Below are positions 34,935 through 46,323 of a stretch of 64,000 nucleotides of DNA, piece by piece. Source of the DNA: Hirundichthys speculiger (taxonomy: Eukaryota > Chordata > Actinopteri > Beloniformes > Exocoetidae); the NCBI GenBank assembly GCA_018398805.1, contig JAGFBZ010000863.1, positions 1,676,501 through 1,740,500 of the forward strand. The letters run 5' to 3'. Position 1 is the first letter of the stretch; each line of letters opens with the position of its first letter. Below the pieces are notes generated by a model. It made no database searches and had not been told where the DNA came from. It worked only from the letters and a program-made list of their open reading frames with translations. The position numbers were made by a program, and so were the translations under genes.

Positions 34935-36705
34935 GTTGTGGATCCCTTAGTATTAAACAATAACATGCCAATCTTTAATCTTCCCTTTATTGGAGAAAAA
35001 AAAAATATTGAGAAAGCTGCATTGATTCAGCAAAACAATTTGTCAAATGCAAATGGGCTTATAGACAGATTTCAGTCCTGCTTCAAACAAAATCACAGCA
35101 CTGAGACAGTACTAATGAAAGTCTTAAATGACATTTGTTTACCTGAACACTGATTCAGGTAAAACATCTGTTCTTGTGGTGCTTTATCTTACTCAAGTCT
35201 GCCTTTGATACTCTGGACTGTAAAATCCTTCTTTGCAAACTAGAAAACTGGGTGGAGTTTTTAGGGTACAGTTTTATCATATATCTTGAAGGCAGAGGCT
35301 TTGTTGTTTCCATGTATGAGGATAAAGTTTGAGCTTATTTCCCTGACCTGGGGAGTCCCTCTAGCGTCAATTCTTGGACCGCTGTTTTTCAACCTCTGCA
35401 TGCTTCCCCTAGGTCAGATCATACTTGACAACAATGGTGCTTACCACAGCTACGCAGATGACTCTCAATGAGACTTCAGCTGCCTCCTTCACCAAATGAC
35501 TGGTTCATTTGCCTCACTCTGTCGCTGCTTGGAGCTAGTGAATAGCTGGATGCAACCAAGCTTCCTTCAATTCAATCAAGGAAATTCAGAAATTAATCTA
35601 TTTAGCACCAACAATTAGAGAATAAAAGCTGCTGCCCAGCTTGAACACAGAGATATAAAAAAAACCAATATATTTTCACATAAAAAACTATTTGAACTTA
35701 GAGCTGAGCTTCAGCAGCCACACCGAGGCTGTAACTAAAATAACTTTTTATAACCCCAAACAAATATCAAGAGTAAGAGATCTGATGGCTAGAGCAGATT
35801 TAGAGAAGCTCATCCATGCCTTCATCTCCAGCAGACTTGACGACTGTAACACTTTTCTGTCTTGTCTTCCCAACAAGATTGATTCAGGAGCCTCAGCTCA
35901 ATTCAGAGCATGGCTGAGAGAAATATAACGAGAACAGGGAAAACTGAACACATTCCTCTTTGTTCTGAAATCTTGACACTGGTTACCACTTACCAACTAA
36001 AATAGACTTTAAAGAGGTTGTTGGTTTCCAAAGCCTTTGCAGTGGATTAGTGAAAGTTACTTTGTCTACGAACAGGATGTCTGGGTTTAAATTCCAGTTT
36101 TGTAAGGAAGGGCATCTGATGTAAAACTGATGTAAAACTGCATGACCAAACAGTCATGCAGATTCCCCTTCTGTGGCAACCATGAACAGAAAGCAGCCAG
36201 AAAATAAGCTTTTTTTGCAAAGGTTACAAATTAGTTTATGAGACCAAAATACATTTCTGTTCTTATTGTTGGATATAAACCAAACCAGACAACCAAACCT
36301 CTGAGACCTTTAGGGGGCAGTCAGCTGGTAGAATCTTCAGTTAGAACCAAACGTGGTGAAACTGTATTTAGCTACGATGCTGAACACAGATAGTACAAAT
36401 ATCCTGTTGAACATTTAAAAGTGCCCCAAGTCCAGCCTCTTTTAAAGTTAAACTAAAATTTTTCCCTGTGCTTTTCTTTAATTTAATTTTGTGCTACACC
36501 TATTACAGCACTGTTTTTACTAAATACATTGCCTAAATACATATTTTTGTGGTTTTATTATAGACTTAATTTATATTCCTATGCTGTTGTTAATGTAACT
36601 TCTGAATTATTATTTTTTATTCTTTTCATTTTATTGCCCTTGTAAAGCAATTTAAGTTGCCTTTGTGTTTGAAATGTGCTACACAAATAAACTTGCAATA
36701 TCTAA
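34935..36705 (+). pseudogene. L2-type LINE reverse-transcriptase relic
   Basis: Top-strand frames, in order: NLPFIGEKKNIEKAALIQQNN and DRFQSCFKQNHSTETVLMKVLNDI (RT fingers), GVPLASILGPLFFNLCMLPLGQII (usual GVPQGSILGPLLFN-x-YMLPLG), YHSYADDSQ with the YADD catalytic motif intact at 35451-35462, ISRVRDLMARADLEKLIHAFISSRLDDCN, and near 36300 the VRDLRG-type C-terminal block. It ends with a 3' UTR closing in CTACACAAATAAACTTGC at about 36705. This is the domain order of fish L2/Maui-type LINEs. Frameshifts and stops occur between nearly every block, and the endonuclease half is missing by 5' truncation. Confidence 0.85.
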
Positions 36706-36764
36706 CTTTCTCACACACAACTTTTGTATTTTGACTTTGTTATGTTAAATAAATAATGATATCT

Positions 36765-36870
36765 GTAATGGACTGGCAACATGTAGTCTGGCTCTTGCCC
36801 AGTGACAGCTCCCCCATGAGTCTTAAATGGATTGCAGTCGGAATGAAAACTGAATCTATGAATGACACAT
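36765..36870 (+). repeat. fragment of a ubiquitous teleost repeat tail
   Basis: TAATGGACTGGCAACATGTAG, then CTTGCCCAGTGACAGCTCCC, then GAATGAAAACTGAATCTATGAATG resembles the common fish sequence that ends many non-LTR copies (the GGACTGGCGACCTGTCCAGG type). Short and diverged. Confidence 0.45.
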
Positions 36871-36933
36871 TGCAATATGTTGTGCTGTTGTTCATCTGAA
36901 GTTGCATTTATGCAATGTTCCATCCATCCTTAA

Positions 36934-38365
36934 CACTAGAACCGCCAACATTCCAAACTTCCTAGAACCGCCGAGGGGGGTCATTTTGACCCCCTTGCTA
37001 CAACAGCGTCACCGATGCTAAGATGTCATTTCTAGAAGTTGTGAAGTGGCTAATTCCTAAATATTTCTGAAATAATAATGGAAACTTGTCAAAATAAGTG
37101 TTTAAAATGTATATTTTTGCCAGCTTTTTTCTCCGTAGCCAAATGCTGCGCCCGCTCTCTCTCTCAGCCACACAAATAAATACATCGGTACGTTCATCAA
37201 CAAACTGTAGGAGCTGTATGTTAACACAAACATGAAAACAACAGCAATTGAATGACAGACTATTTACAATACAAAACAACAGACTTCAGATGTTAACAGA
37301 TATTTTATTAATTTTTGAAAAACGGATTAACGCTGCGTGCTCCCCCTCACGCACACATGACTCCATTCCCAGCCCTCCTCTCCACCGGCGTGGCTCCGCC
37401 ACCGTACAGTCACAGGTTTGCTGTATCACCCGGTCCATCAAGTACATGAACGCATTCACAGGGTCGTCAATGTTGTGGCGCGCGTATGCAGTTGGACCAC
37501 CTCTCTCCACCGGGACATTTTTGGACTGGGCTCTCCTGGTCCGCAGTCCGAGCTTTATGGGTCTCCAAACAGAGACCCATCCTTGGCCGCCTCATGTAGC
37601 TGACATACAGGTTGAGCTCTGAACAATGTAAATATAATTATAAAAATAATATTTATGATTAGATCAGTCAGAGTCGTTGCCTCGCTAAAATACCAAATGA
37701 TTAGAACCAGAGGAAACTAAAACGCTTGACTTCCGAATTTACCTGTATTTCCGCGAGCCCCCACTGTGTCTGAGGACTGAATGTATGTGGTGGTGACCCC
37801 GCACTTATAGAATCCGTTTTTCATAAATTCGGCTCCTCATCTTCAGTTGATGTCTAATTACCTGGTAAAAATGACGAGTCGTCGGTCTCTCTCTCCACCG
37901 ATTCCTCCTCACTCACATCTACGGTGATCTCTGCTCTTTCTGACTCTCCCTCACTCAGATCTCTGGTACAATAGCCAGCTGTTATTTTTGTTGGGTTCAA
38001 TTCTTAAATTTTGCTGTTTGTTTGAAAGATTTAGTGATGAAAATAGTTGTCAAAGTCCGATGACGGCACAAAGTTTGAGCGTTGCTAAGCAACAGGGAGA
38101 AGCGGGAGGGGCGTGGCGCAAAAGGGGGCAGCTGTATACAGCGTTTATGTGAGGGGGTAAAAATTACCCCCCTCGGCGGTTCTAGGTATAAATGGTCATA
38201 ATATTTTTTTCTTTTCATCACACACTCACCAAAATTCACTGAATGATTAATAATTCCATTTTAGGAAAAGTCATGAACTTACAGATGTAGGGGTTTTATT
38301 TTAACAGAAATACAAACGTTTGAAAATGCTAGGGGGTAAAAATTACCCCCTTGGCGGTTCTAGTG
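36934..38365 (-). mobile_element. piggyBac transposon (internally deleted)
   Basis: TTAA at 36930-36933 and 38366-38369 flank terminal repeats CACTAGAACCGCCAA that are identical for 15 bases and inverted. A second, subterminal inverted pair (CTAGAACCGCCGAGGGGGGT at about 36962 and its inverse at about 38168-38187) lies inside. On the bottom strand an acidic/serine-rich segment (about 37980-37862, containing EGESERAEITVDVSEEESVE) runs up to a possible splice donor CCAG/GTAATT. Further on, RTRRAQSKNVPVERGGPTAYARHNIDDP and NAFMYLMDRVIQQTCDCTVAE (about 37530-37375) fit the N-terminal region of piggyBac transposases. The DDD catalytic core is absent: at 1432 bp this is a non-autonomous derivative. 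Confidence 0.88.
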
Positions 38366-38489
38366 TTAAACTTTTTATTGGGTTCCAGTTGCAGGGACAG
38401 CCGCCGAAGGAGACCTCCCTCTTCCCAAGCAACTCCGCCAGCTCCACTGAGAGAATCCCAAGGTATTCCCAGGCCAGTCGAGAGATATA

Positions 38490-39772
38490 GAGCCTGATCT
38501 TCCACCAGATCTGCTAAAGCCGCTATTAAGGGATAGCGGGTAGTGGGAGGGGCGTTCCCCTGCAAAGCACGCAATCTTCTACCGTTGCTAAACCCGCTTT
38601 CCCAACTGCGCTAAAAGATACATTATGCATGGGAGTGGTTAGGGCGTTCCACCTGTTAAACCAATCAGTGCGTCAGTAGCCATTACACTGTAACCAATTT
38701 CTGTAATTTCTACAGTAAAAAACTACAGTATCTACTTGTTTTATCATTTTACAAGGTATAACTGTATATTGCAATGCATTATGGGTCAAAAATAATTACA
38801 GTAACTTAAAGCAGAAGTTTACAATAGCACATTGTAAAATTACAGGATGGTTTTGTTTTCAATTGGTTCTGACTGTAAACGATACATATTACAGTTAAAT
38901 ACTGTTAGTATTAAGGCGGTTTGAAAGAGGACATTATGGCGGACGCAGGAAAGAAAACCTCCACATCTACTCAATAAAGTGTAAGTAAGACGTTTTTACC
39001 CTACAAAATTAAAATGTGACTCAAGTAGTAGGCCAAACTTCTTGCAATTTAGTTACTCAGTAACGCATGTCATGTCTCGTCAGGTTGCTGACAGGAACGA
39101 AGAAAGTAAAGTGAGAGGAGGAGGAGGAGGAGCGAAAACTGCACAACCAGCATTTCGGTGAGAAGGATGCTCATTTCTTTGTGTGAGTGATTGTATTTGA
39201 AATTATTTTGTTCATCTTGCTCGTGTTTTATACGGAATATATATGGGCTGTGGGACTCAGACTGCACATGTCTAGCGAAAAATACTTTAAGTTAAGCTAG
39301 CGCGAACTTTGTGCATTAGCCCTGTCACCGGAATGCGAGGAAATTACTGGGTGGTCGGGTAGAGGGCTCCTGAAAGTCCCAGATAGTTGGTGCCCTCCCA
39401 GTAAACATGCTCTGGTCGTCTATTGTTTAACTGGGGGCAAGGCACGCTTTCTATACAAAAGTTAATTTGAGAGGTAGAGCCATTCGTGCACGTCCACATG
39501 TGACCAGTTGGCCGCGCATTGATGCCTTTTGGACACACTCCTGTACGCCAACATGCGAGACCCTAAATCTGCGATCGCAAGATACCAAGTTTGCAGAAAG
39601 GGCAAAAGACACAGCCATTGCCACACCTAAAAAGTGGTTAAGGGAGTCGGAATTATGGGTAGCGGCTTTAGCGAGCGAAAGATTGCATTAGCGGTTGGTG
39701 GAGGTTCCTATACCCACAAAATGCGGGTAGCGGCTAGTGTTAACAGGTAAGGGGAAGTGTACGATCGGGAAC
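38490..39772. mobile_element. DNA element A (unclassified, 3-bp target duplication)
   Basis: The ends are GAGCCTGATC and, reverse complemented, GTTCCCGATC, flanked by ATA on each side inside Rex3, so the insertion limits are defined by the interrupted host. The left 200 bp (38490-38687) and right 430 bp (about 39374-39772) match element B at 47.7-50.1 kb. Motifs such as GATAGCGGGTAG, CTGCTAAAG and GCGGGTAGCGGC recur near both ends. The middle (38688-39370) is not in B: it begins CACTGTAA and holds ACAGTA/TTACAGT motifs of a common fish MITE. It then includes an ATGGCGGACGCAGG segment with a 13-codon frame. No transposase is visible. The 3-bp duplication hints at PIF/Harbinger, unproven. Confidence 0.65.
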
Positions 39773-40345
39773 ATAATCTCTCTAATGCACCCTGGATCTG
39801 TCTCTTTGGGCCCCCTTCTCGTTTGGCATTTCTAAATCACCAACCAACAGAGGCATCGAAGACAGATCCTTACCTGATCCTTACCTTTCCAACTGATAAC
39901 CATGGTCTCAGATTTGGAAAGTGCTTTCATTGGAGGTACTGCAAGCCACTCCATTGAGAGCTGAAGATCTCTGCTTGATTACACTGAGAGGACTAGATCA
40001 TCTCCAAAAAGCAGAGATGAAGTACCAACAGCAACAAACCAGACGCCCTTTACCCTTTGGGTGCACATAGAAATTCTGGTATGAAATGTCATAAACAGAA
40101 TTACTGTGAAAGGAAAGCTCTGATTGAGTCCAACTCCCACTTGGAACACATTCAGCTTACTACAGGCAATCTGGACCAAACTCTGTCTGTCTGAAGAGGA
40201 CCTGTGACAACAGACCCAATATCCCATACTACCAGAACATCGATCCACAGAATACCCTGAGGGACATGATCAAGTGCCTTCACCAAGTCTACAAACCACA
40301 TGTGGACTCACTGGGTAAACTTCCAAGCTTCTTCCGGGACCCTAG

Positions 40346-42215
40346 TAGGGATACAGGGCTAGGGTCCCGCAGGGTTAACCTCCTGCGGGAGCAGTATGCA
40401 AGAGGGTGCATTGCAATTTGGGTAAGAGCCAAAGGCCTGGGCCTCGGCATGCTGTACTTCAATGTATGCAATATTAGGATTCATTCAGGAAGGAAGATGT
40501 TCAGATATTAAACCTCAGAATTGACAGGATGTACTGTCTTTTCCACACTGTATTGCCAACTGAATTGCCAGAAAATTATGTTTGCATTTTACCTTTCTGC
40601 AAACCAAATATATATAAATTGTTTATTTCCCATGGATATATATGGCTTATATTCTGGCAATGGTATTGGTATTTAAAAATCAAGCCATGATTTTTCCCTA
40701 AACCTAACCTGGTATTTTATTTTCTGAATTGACTGAAGTGGCTTCCGTTGCCACGTGAATAAAACGTTTCATTCATGTTGAAAAATGCAGGTATATGAGT
40801 TTTCAAGGCATTTTTTTCCTCAAAAAGTTAGAAGAAAATACATAAAATTATGTAGATGCTGTATGCATTGAGTAATAAAATGCAAAGTTCTAACGTGTAC
40901 ATGTATTTATGTGGAAATTGTATGTATTTGTAATTTCTATTGATATAAAGTGGCAGTATAATTTACTGGCACTGAATTATGAACTTTACAGTAAACAAAT
41001 TTACTTTAGAGAACATAGGTTTGCAGCATTATTTAATTTAACTAAGGCATCAGGGGGAAAAGGCATGAAAAAAAAGAAGAAAAAAAGTCCATTATTTTGC
41101 TTTTTAAGGTCACCATCTGGGTCATCCTTTATTGTAGTATTTAAAATCATAAAACATTTATTGATATAGCAAAAGTGGTGACAAAATGTCTTTGAAATAT
41201 AAGTAAAAGGTGACCTCAAAATAATGATCCTCTTTAAAGTGCCATTTCCCATACAGACTCTTGGACTTTTTTTTTTTTTTTTCCTTCAGGGTAATGATTT
41301 TGCTCTCACAGACACTGAATTCCTCAAGTAAGACCTTTTAAGAAAGCTGTCTAATGCTGACCATTTATCACGATGTTGCAAAACACACACAAGCCCAGCC
41401 CATAAAAGTGGCATTTATTATTTCATTTATCATACATGAACATAAATATCATCCACTTGGGCCACACTTTTTTATCTTCCGCAGATTATGATAGAAGCAT
41501 ATTTAGAGTGAAATGTTCCACTGAGTGTGCCCGGCCTTTTCAATCAAAGCTGTCTTTTATAGTGCCTTATTCTCCATTTTTGAAACATGTATTTTACAGT
41601 TTAAGTAAACATATCTTCATTTTCAGTGTCCATAGTATCTGTGGTAATATAATATTATATAAGTATATGAGGTTAACCCAGTTTCATACTTTTAAGTGAA
41701 CATTTCCATGTACATGACCTGACACAGTAAATAGTAGCTGTGAAATTAGTAGAGATTATGCCTTTAGAAGGGTTTGTAGGACGCTGACAGACCTTAGCAT
41801 CATTTATTTACAGCTAAGGCTGCTTCTCGCCAAGGCTGTCAAATGCACTATTCAAATGTGTTACCAGAGAAAATCCACAAGTGGTAAATAAAATGTTATT
41901 TTAACTCAAAAAAGACTGAGAAAGGCTACATTTTAATCATAACTTTTTTTTATCATTACATTTTTATTTTAATTTATTTTTAGATTGAAATACTGACCTG
42001 AGCTTTCCATTGTAAATAACAATGAACATCTCCAGTGATTTTTTTCCCCCATAAATATCACACATAGATATAGATATAGATAATAAGATGGTAGTTGATG
42101 TATTCACAAAAGCAAAAAGAGCAAAACATTTTTTGAATATGTGTGGCCTAAACATGCTGGTGAAGACTCTCAGTTATTCAAGTCATGATAACTCTGAACG
42201 GCTTGACTCAAGTCA
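40346..42215. other. non-coding stretch, nothing recognised
   Basis: A short inverted repeat, GGACCCTAGTAG near AGGGTCC at about 40337-40367, and T/A runs. The small frames carry no domain. Confidence 0.4.
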
Positions 42216-42360
42216 CCTGGATTTCCTTCTCTTTGTTCTTCAAGATCTTTCACCTTCCATGTTGAAGGCGTCATCAGTTTCAGAAGGGAAGCGTCAACTG
42301 ATGACACTTTCTGAATGGAAAGTGAAACATCTTCAAGAACAAAGACTCCAGTTCCCTTGA
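42216..42360. mobile_element. hairpin (palindromic) element
   Basis: The arm at 42230-42260 and the arm at 42314-42344 are inverted copies, matching at 28 of 31 positions (core TTTGTTCTTCAAGAT against ATCTTCAAGAACAAA). Inside it, GTCATCAGTT (42270-42279) and AACTGATGAC (42296-42305) form a perfect second stem. I recognise the GATGAAAC-TCTTCAAGAACAAAG type as a dispersed fish repeat. Non-coding; a long foldback RNA would form if it is transcribed. Confidence 0.7.
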
Positions 42361-42977
42361 TTCAAGCCTTTGAGAATGACCTAAACAAGTCTGCATGCAT
42401 ATTTCAGCATATTTTGATATAATATAATATAATAACCTGTGCAGGGTGTACCACCTATTTCCCATACGCACAAAGAGTAAGCACCAAAGCTTTAAAACTA
42501 AAAAATAAGGCATCTGACTGAATATTATATGTAATTACTATAGGGAATCTGAAAAAAAAAATCAATTTTTGTAATGCCTATAAAAATTCTGTGTTGTATA
42601 GAAATTAAATAATAAAACTTAAAATATTGTTATTATGGCCATAGCCAGGTATTACCTTCAAATGTTGATTCATTAACAAGGTGATATCTGATGTTTAAAA
42701 ATGGGCCTGTATGTGACTTGTGTCAGCCTAACTCTCCTTCAGACTCCCTTTGCTCAGCTTTTAAGAGGTTGTCGAGATGTGAACATGAGTAGCAGAAACT
42801 ACAAAGTCAAATGGAGAATCTTTGCATAAAAAATGAGCAGGGAAGGAAAAGCCTCATGGGAAATGGACTTTACATGTTTCATATTATTATTATCATAAGG
42901 CAGACATGACTGACTTTAAGTTCAACTTTGACTACCAACTACATTTCTCCTTTCCTTAGCTAAACATCAAAGTCCCT
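42361..42977. other. non-coding spacer
   Basis: Short ATAATATAAT repeats at 42417-42433; nothing else recognised. Confidence 0.4.
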
Positions 42978-44045
42978 TCTTATAAACAGCATCTGTGTTG
43001 CATGTCCAGTCCAGTCTGTTGTCAAGGTGAACGCTAAGATATCTATACTCCTCCATACTGTTGTATCTTCTTAAAATCCAAAAACATCCCCTTTGTCTTG
43101 CTCACTAATAAGATGAGATGATTGTTCCAACTACATGCCACAAAGTGGTCCACCAGTTCTCTGTACTCAGTCTCTTCTCCAGCACTGATACTCCCCACAA
43201 GTGCAGAGTCATCTGAGTATTTCTACAGATGACAGGACTCAGAAGTCTGAGGTGTACAGAGAGAAGAGGAATGGTGAGAGTACAGCTGCCTGTGGTGCTC
43301 CTGTGCTGGTGACCAACTGGTCAGACACACAACCATTCAGTCTATTTATTTTCATTAGTCAGTAATGCAGGTGATTGAGGAGGCAACTACCTGTGTCTTT
43401 CATTGTGAAGCAGGCTGGATGGTGTTAAATGCACTGGAGAAGTTGAAAAACATGATCCTCACAGTGCTGCCTGCTTTGTCAAGATGACCGTTGGTTTTTA
43501 GAAGCAGGTGAATGATGGTGTCTTTGACCGCAAACCCATGATAATAAGTAAACCACAGTGGGTCCTGGAAGGTGCTTGTTTGCTTATTCAGGTGAACCTT
43601 GTTCAGATTCAGTCTCTCCAGCTGTTTCTTAACCTGCCTGATAGGAGTCAAACAGACGGGAGGGGGAGGTGGAGGGGTCCCCAGCATCTCCCGCTATGGT
43701 TGGAGACAATGATGGAGCAGCAGCAAGATCCATAATTGAGGTGTCGAGACAGCTGAGATGTGACAGGGAAAGTGTGGGTCAAGGGAGGATGGGAGGTCCA
43801 TTTGGCTGGAGGCAGGAGGAGGATGCTTAGTTTGTTTCTGAGCTGAACCTGTTGAGGAATGAGTTAGGTTCATTGGTTCTGTCCAGACTTCCATCTGTCT
43901 GATCCTCCTTCCTCTTGAAGCCTTGGATCCTCTTTATCCATGACCACACATCTCTTACATTGTTCTGCTGGAGCTTGTTCTCCAGCTTTCTCCTGTAGAG
44001 ATCCCCATTAATCGCAAAAACTAAGGGATCACTGTATAAAGAAGT
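42978..44045 (-). pseudogene. LINE reverse-transcriptase relic, copy 1
   Basis: The bottom strand reads, from right to left, DLYRRKLENKLQQNNVRDVWSWIKRIQGFKRKEDQTDGSLDRTNEPNSFLNRFSSE in pieces (the linker before RT, 44020-43830). Then come LDPLWFTYYHGFAVKDTIIHLL and GSTVRIMFFNFSSAFNTIQP (RT domain with the SSAFNTIQP form of the catalytic A box), and after frameshifts the region equivalent to SDDTA and the post-catalytic part. The same family recurs at 54.3-57.3 kb: 42978-43260 parallels 56855-57150. I know this as a common fish non-LTR element but will not assign the clade. Confidence 0.8.
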
Positions 44046-46277
44046 AGCCAAACAAATATTGTTGGAGCATTATATATGTTAAATTGTTAACTTGTGTAAT
44101 GTTTTGTTAAATTATTGCTAAATTGTAATATACGTCCGCCCATGCTGACTTAATGGCAATTAATATAACAGCTCAAAGATATTGTGAGCTTATATCTTTA
44201 AGCGCATGAAAGTTTAAATAAGGTATGAATTCAGAAAATCCAAGAATTACACTGTGTACTGGAGTAGAAAAGGAACATTCTGGAGTCAATATAGATGATG
44301 CAAAATGTTACACTTTTAAATTAATATATCATATTGAAAATGAATAGGTTAATATATCCAATATGCTTGATTTATCATTGAGATAGAAAAAAAAGGGGGC
44401 AACAGAGTGGCATCTTGAAAAATGTGAGCTTTTTAGTATGAGTGACAACAGATCAATCAATACTTGTTGTATAGGTTAATAGTCACTCTAGTTTCTCAGC
44501 AGAGGCTGATGGATGATGGCAATCAGATGAAAAGGAGAGAAGATATACTGCATTATGCATTGAAGCATTCTTATCAAATTGGGATATTTGGGATACATGC
44601 CAGTGATAATGGTTTTCAGATTCTCTCTCAGCCAGTACCGTTGGTACGTATCAGAGGCATGGGAAGCATTTGGGATGTGGAGGGTCACACTGGTGGGGGA
44701 TCCGGGGGTTCCTGCCCCAGAAAACATTTAATGTAGTAGATGCCTGCATTTGTGTAGTTTTTCACAGGTTGTTAGACGCCTATTTTTGTTGATGCTTGTG
44801 TGCGGTGTATTGTTGTAGGTGACCAGGATAAAACCTGTCGTCAACTTTCAATGGTATGAATATTCTCTTATCAGTGAAGCAGAATGGATTCTTTGGTGAA
44901 GCAATAGAAACAGTGCTGTGTGGACTAATATGCATGTGTGTGTGTGTGTGTGTGTGTGGGTGTCCAAATGAACATTTTTGAAATGGGAAGAGGGTCCCCC
45001 TCTAACATGATGGTTGTCCCACCTGTGATAGGCATTAAATTCTGCTCTCACTTCACCATCAAAAGGTACATCTTACAAAACATTATTCTGAAATGTCAAA
45101 ATGTGAGTGGAAATGAACCTCAAACAATATCTCAAGTTGACTACCAGTGGATTATACACTTTGATACTTTTTCATATAAATCATTTAAAGAGAAGGAATT
45201 CTGGATAGCTGATTGTGCAAGAGATGAATCCAAATTCATATGTCAGTCTTTGGGATTAATTCACAAAGTCATTTGATTACTTATGCAGAATTTCATGATA
45301 AATCATTAAGTGGAAGAGGGAAGATAAATACCAAAATGAACAGAAAACAGCAATTTCTCAGTTTGAGCTTCAAATGCCAACCCACAAAATAATACATCAG
45401 TAGTGACAAAATCCTGCAAAGAATAGATAAGTTACAGGACCAAGGGAGTCAACTAAACCATCAACAAATATTTGGGACAATGTTGTTCTTGAATTCGTGA
45501 AATCTTTAAAACTCCCCAATGTCTTGTGTGAAGACTGTGGTAAACACCACTGGATAACCAATCCCAGTGCTAGAAAAGAACAATGATAATGGATGATTTA
45601 GGATTTAGGATGATTTAAACTGCGGAAATGTTTCTTACATACACATTTGGACACTGTACTCTCATCATCCTTCTACCGATCAGACATAGTCAGTCAATCA
45701 ATCGGTCAAAATGTAGACAGAAAACATCTTTGACTTCAGAGAAGAGATCAGTGATCAGTTCCACCAGCAACAGAAAATTGGTACATGAGCAAACTGTGTT
45801 TGCTAAGGAAGATTATTAGATGGAATTGAACATTTATTGACATTCTCACAACACTATTTCTAAATGCAGGAGGATTACTAAAAAGAGTAAAAAGAAAGCA
45901 GAAATCAGCACTATTAGTAGTCTTGTTGAATGTAGGATTATTTACAAATGACATTGCATGCATGAAACAACTTTTCAACAGGGTAAACAACTTCTAATGT
46001 GATTTTTTTATTATTATTATTTAATGGCAGCATAACTTCTGGATAACTTCTTTTTGGTTTAAAAAAAAAAAGTACCAAGTGACAGATGTTTCAAATACAT
46101 GATTCATAGAAAGCTGTAAACCCTTTGAAGCCATGCTTACTGAGTTGAAGGTCAGAGAGAAATGAGGGATGATAATGATCTTTTAAATAGGTGCCCCATT
46201 TACTTCTTCTGCAAAGCACTTTGATCGAGTACTTTACATACATGCATACATGATGACATTACAAGGCCTGCTTCTCT

Positions 46278-46278
<1 letters not shown>
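44046..46278. other. non-coding stretch with a (GT)n tract
   Basis: A (TG)n microsatellite at 44934-44958. The 112-codon top-strand frame that starts in it (44938-45276) has no recognisable domain. Nothing else identified. Confidence 0.4.

Positions 46279-46321
<43 letters not shown>
46279..46321. repeat. (AT)n microsatellite
   Basis: Uninterrupted AT tract of about 43 bases. Confidence 0.96.

Positions 46322-46323
<2 letters not shown>

Larger units (their letters stand above)
36918..40345 (-). pseudogene. Rex3 (RTE-clade) copy split by two DNA transposons
   Basis: Three pieces of one antisense Rex3: a CCATCCATCC tail at 36918-36929; the 3' end at 38370-38489; and 39773-40345. The last translates on the bottom strand as QSLVQIACSKLNVFQVGVGLNQ, then SLLFGDDLVLS, the RT catalytic box (usual FADD, here FGDD). 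Removing the piggyBac (36934-38365 with one TTAA) and element A (38490-39772 with one ATA) restores collinearity with the other Rex3 copy at 17.2 kb, whose tail reads CATCCATCGATTAACTTCC where this one reads CATCCATCC then TTAAACTTTT. A segment between about 39850 and 39895 is deleted. Dead, and older than both insertions. Confidence 0.8.
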
